Origin: Bacilli bacterium
GTDB lineage: Bacteria; Bacillota_I; Bacilli_A; RF39; UBA660
Reading direction: 5' to 3'
DNA length: 5,485 nucleotides
Assembly: GCA_900757295.1 (NCBI GenBank)
Contig: CAAENH010000128.1
Span: forward strand, 1-5,485
Shown: piece by piece, positions 5,455 to 5,485 of the stretch
How the letters are laid out: the number at the start of each line of letters is the position of its first letter
Numbering within the stretch: the stretch's first letter is position 1
Program-made: the position numbers and the translations under genes
Notes under the pieces: generated by a model
What the model was told of the DNA's origin: nothing
Seen by the model: the letters and a program-made list of their open reading frames with translations, nothing else
Databases searched by the model: none

Positions 5455-5473
5455 ACAAAGTTTGTCTGTGTGG
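5436..5473 (-). other. oriT: oriT of the pMV158/MobV type with predicted nick site
   Basis: Read on the minus strand, an 8-bp inverted repeat (5467-5460 with 5456-5449, 3-nt loop) is flanked by CACAC (5472-5468) and GTGTG (5447-5443), which extend the stem to 13 bp with one bulged A (5448). The sequence continues as TAGTGTG then TTA. This is the layout and core of the pMV158 origin of transfer, which MobM cuts within TAGTGTG/TTA. The predicted nick is therefore between 5443 and 5442 on the minus strand, about 50 nt upstream of the relaxase start. GTCTA/TAGAC arms (5453-5449 and 5442-5438) around GTGTG can form an alternative small hairpin presenting the nick in its loop. Nothing further is recognisable from 5474 to the window end. 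Confidence 0.8.
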
Positions 5474-5485
5474 CAGGGTTACTTA

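Noticed and set aside
1..5485. CRISPR arrays, tRNA or rRNA genes, insertion sequences
   Set aside because: I saw no regularly spaced repeats, cloverleaf-like sequences, rRNA-like stretches or transposase motifs on either strand.

Overview
The window is very AT-rich and looks like a Firmicutes accessory region (Clostridia or a related low-GC gut lineage). Shine-Dalgarno sequences are strong, stops are TAA or TAG, and Trp is read from TGG, so the standard bacterial code fits. The best lineage marker is a MobV (Mob/Pre) relaxase with its own oriT at the right edge. This makes the window part of a mobilizable plasmid or integrative mobilizable element. I see no replication initiator, integrase, transposase or partition gene, so I cannot say which.

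Left part (1-1385, rightward): a good sigma-A-type promoter drives a 301-aa protein of unknown function with a C-terminal zinc-ribbon-like motif. Its leader carries three copies of a 9-bp word (TTGTAATAT), two direct and one inverted, which form a terminator-like hairpin. A 40-aa micro-gene follows, too short for most ORF callers. It has its own -10 box, a near-perfect Shine-Dalgarno and a 17-bp-stem intrinsic terminator.

Middle (1386-4150, rightward): an intergenic stretch with nested perfect palindromes leads to an extended -10 promoter. It drives a tight three-gene operon: a UlaG-like metallo-beta-lactamase-fold hydrolase, a 405-aa protein that I read as a highly divergent RtcB (RNA ligase) homologue, and a histidine (2H) phosphatase. 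Gaps are 10 and 18 nt, and the first two genes look translationally coupled. The RtcB-like protein keeps the Cys, three metal-binding His and the nucleophilic His of RtcB in the right order. It seems to have lost the metal-binding Asp and the GMP-pocket motifs. A metallohydrolase, an RtcB-fold enzyme and a phosphatase together suggest a small RNA-end (or nucleotide) processing module carried as plasmid cargo. This is the most interesting content of the window.

Right part (4147-5473, leftward): the MobV relaxase is transcribed convergently with the operon; a hairpin overlapping its stop codon separates them. Upstream of it lies an oriT laid out like that of pMV158, with an inverted repeat followed by TAGTGTG/TTA on the relaxase coding strand. 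The putative relaxase promoter lies inside this oriT, suggesting autoregulation.
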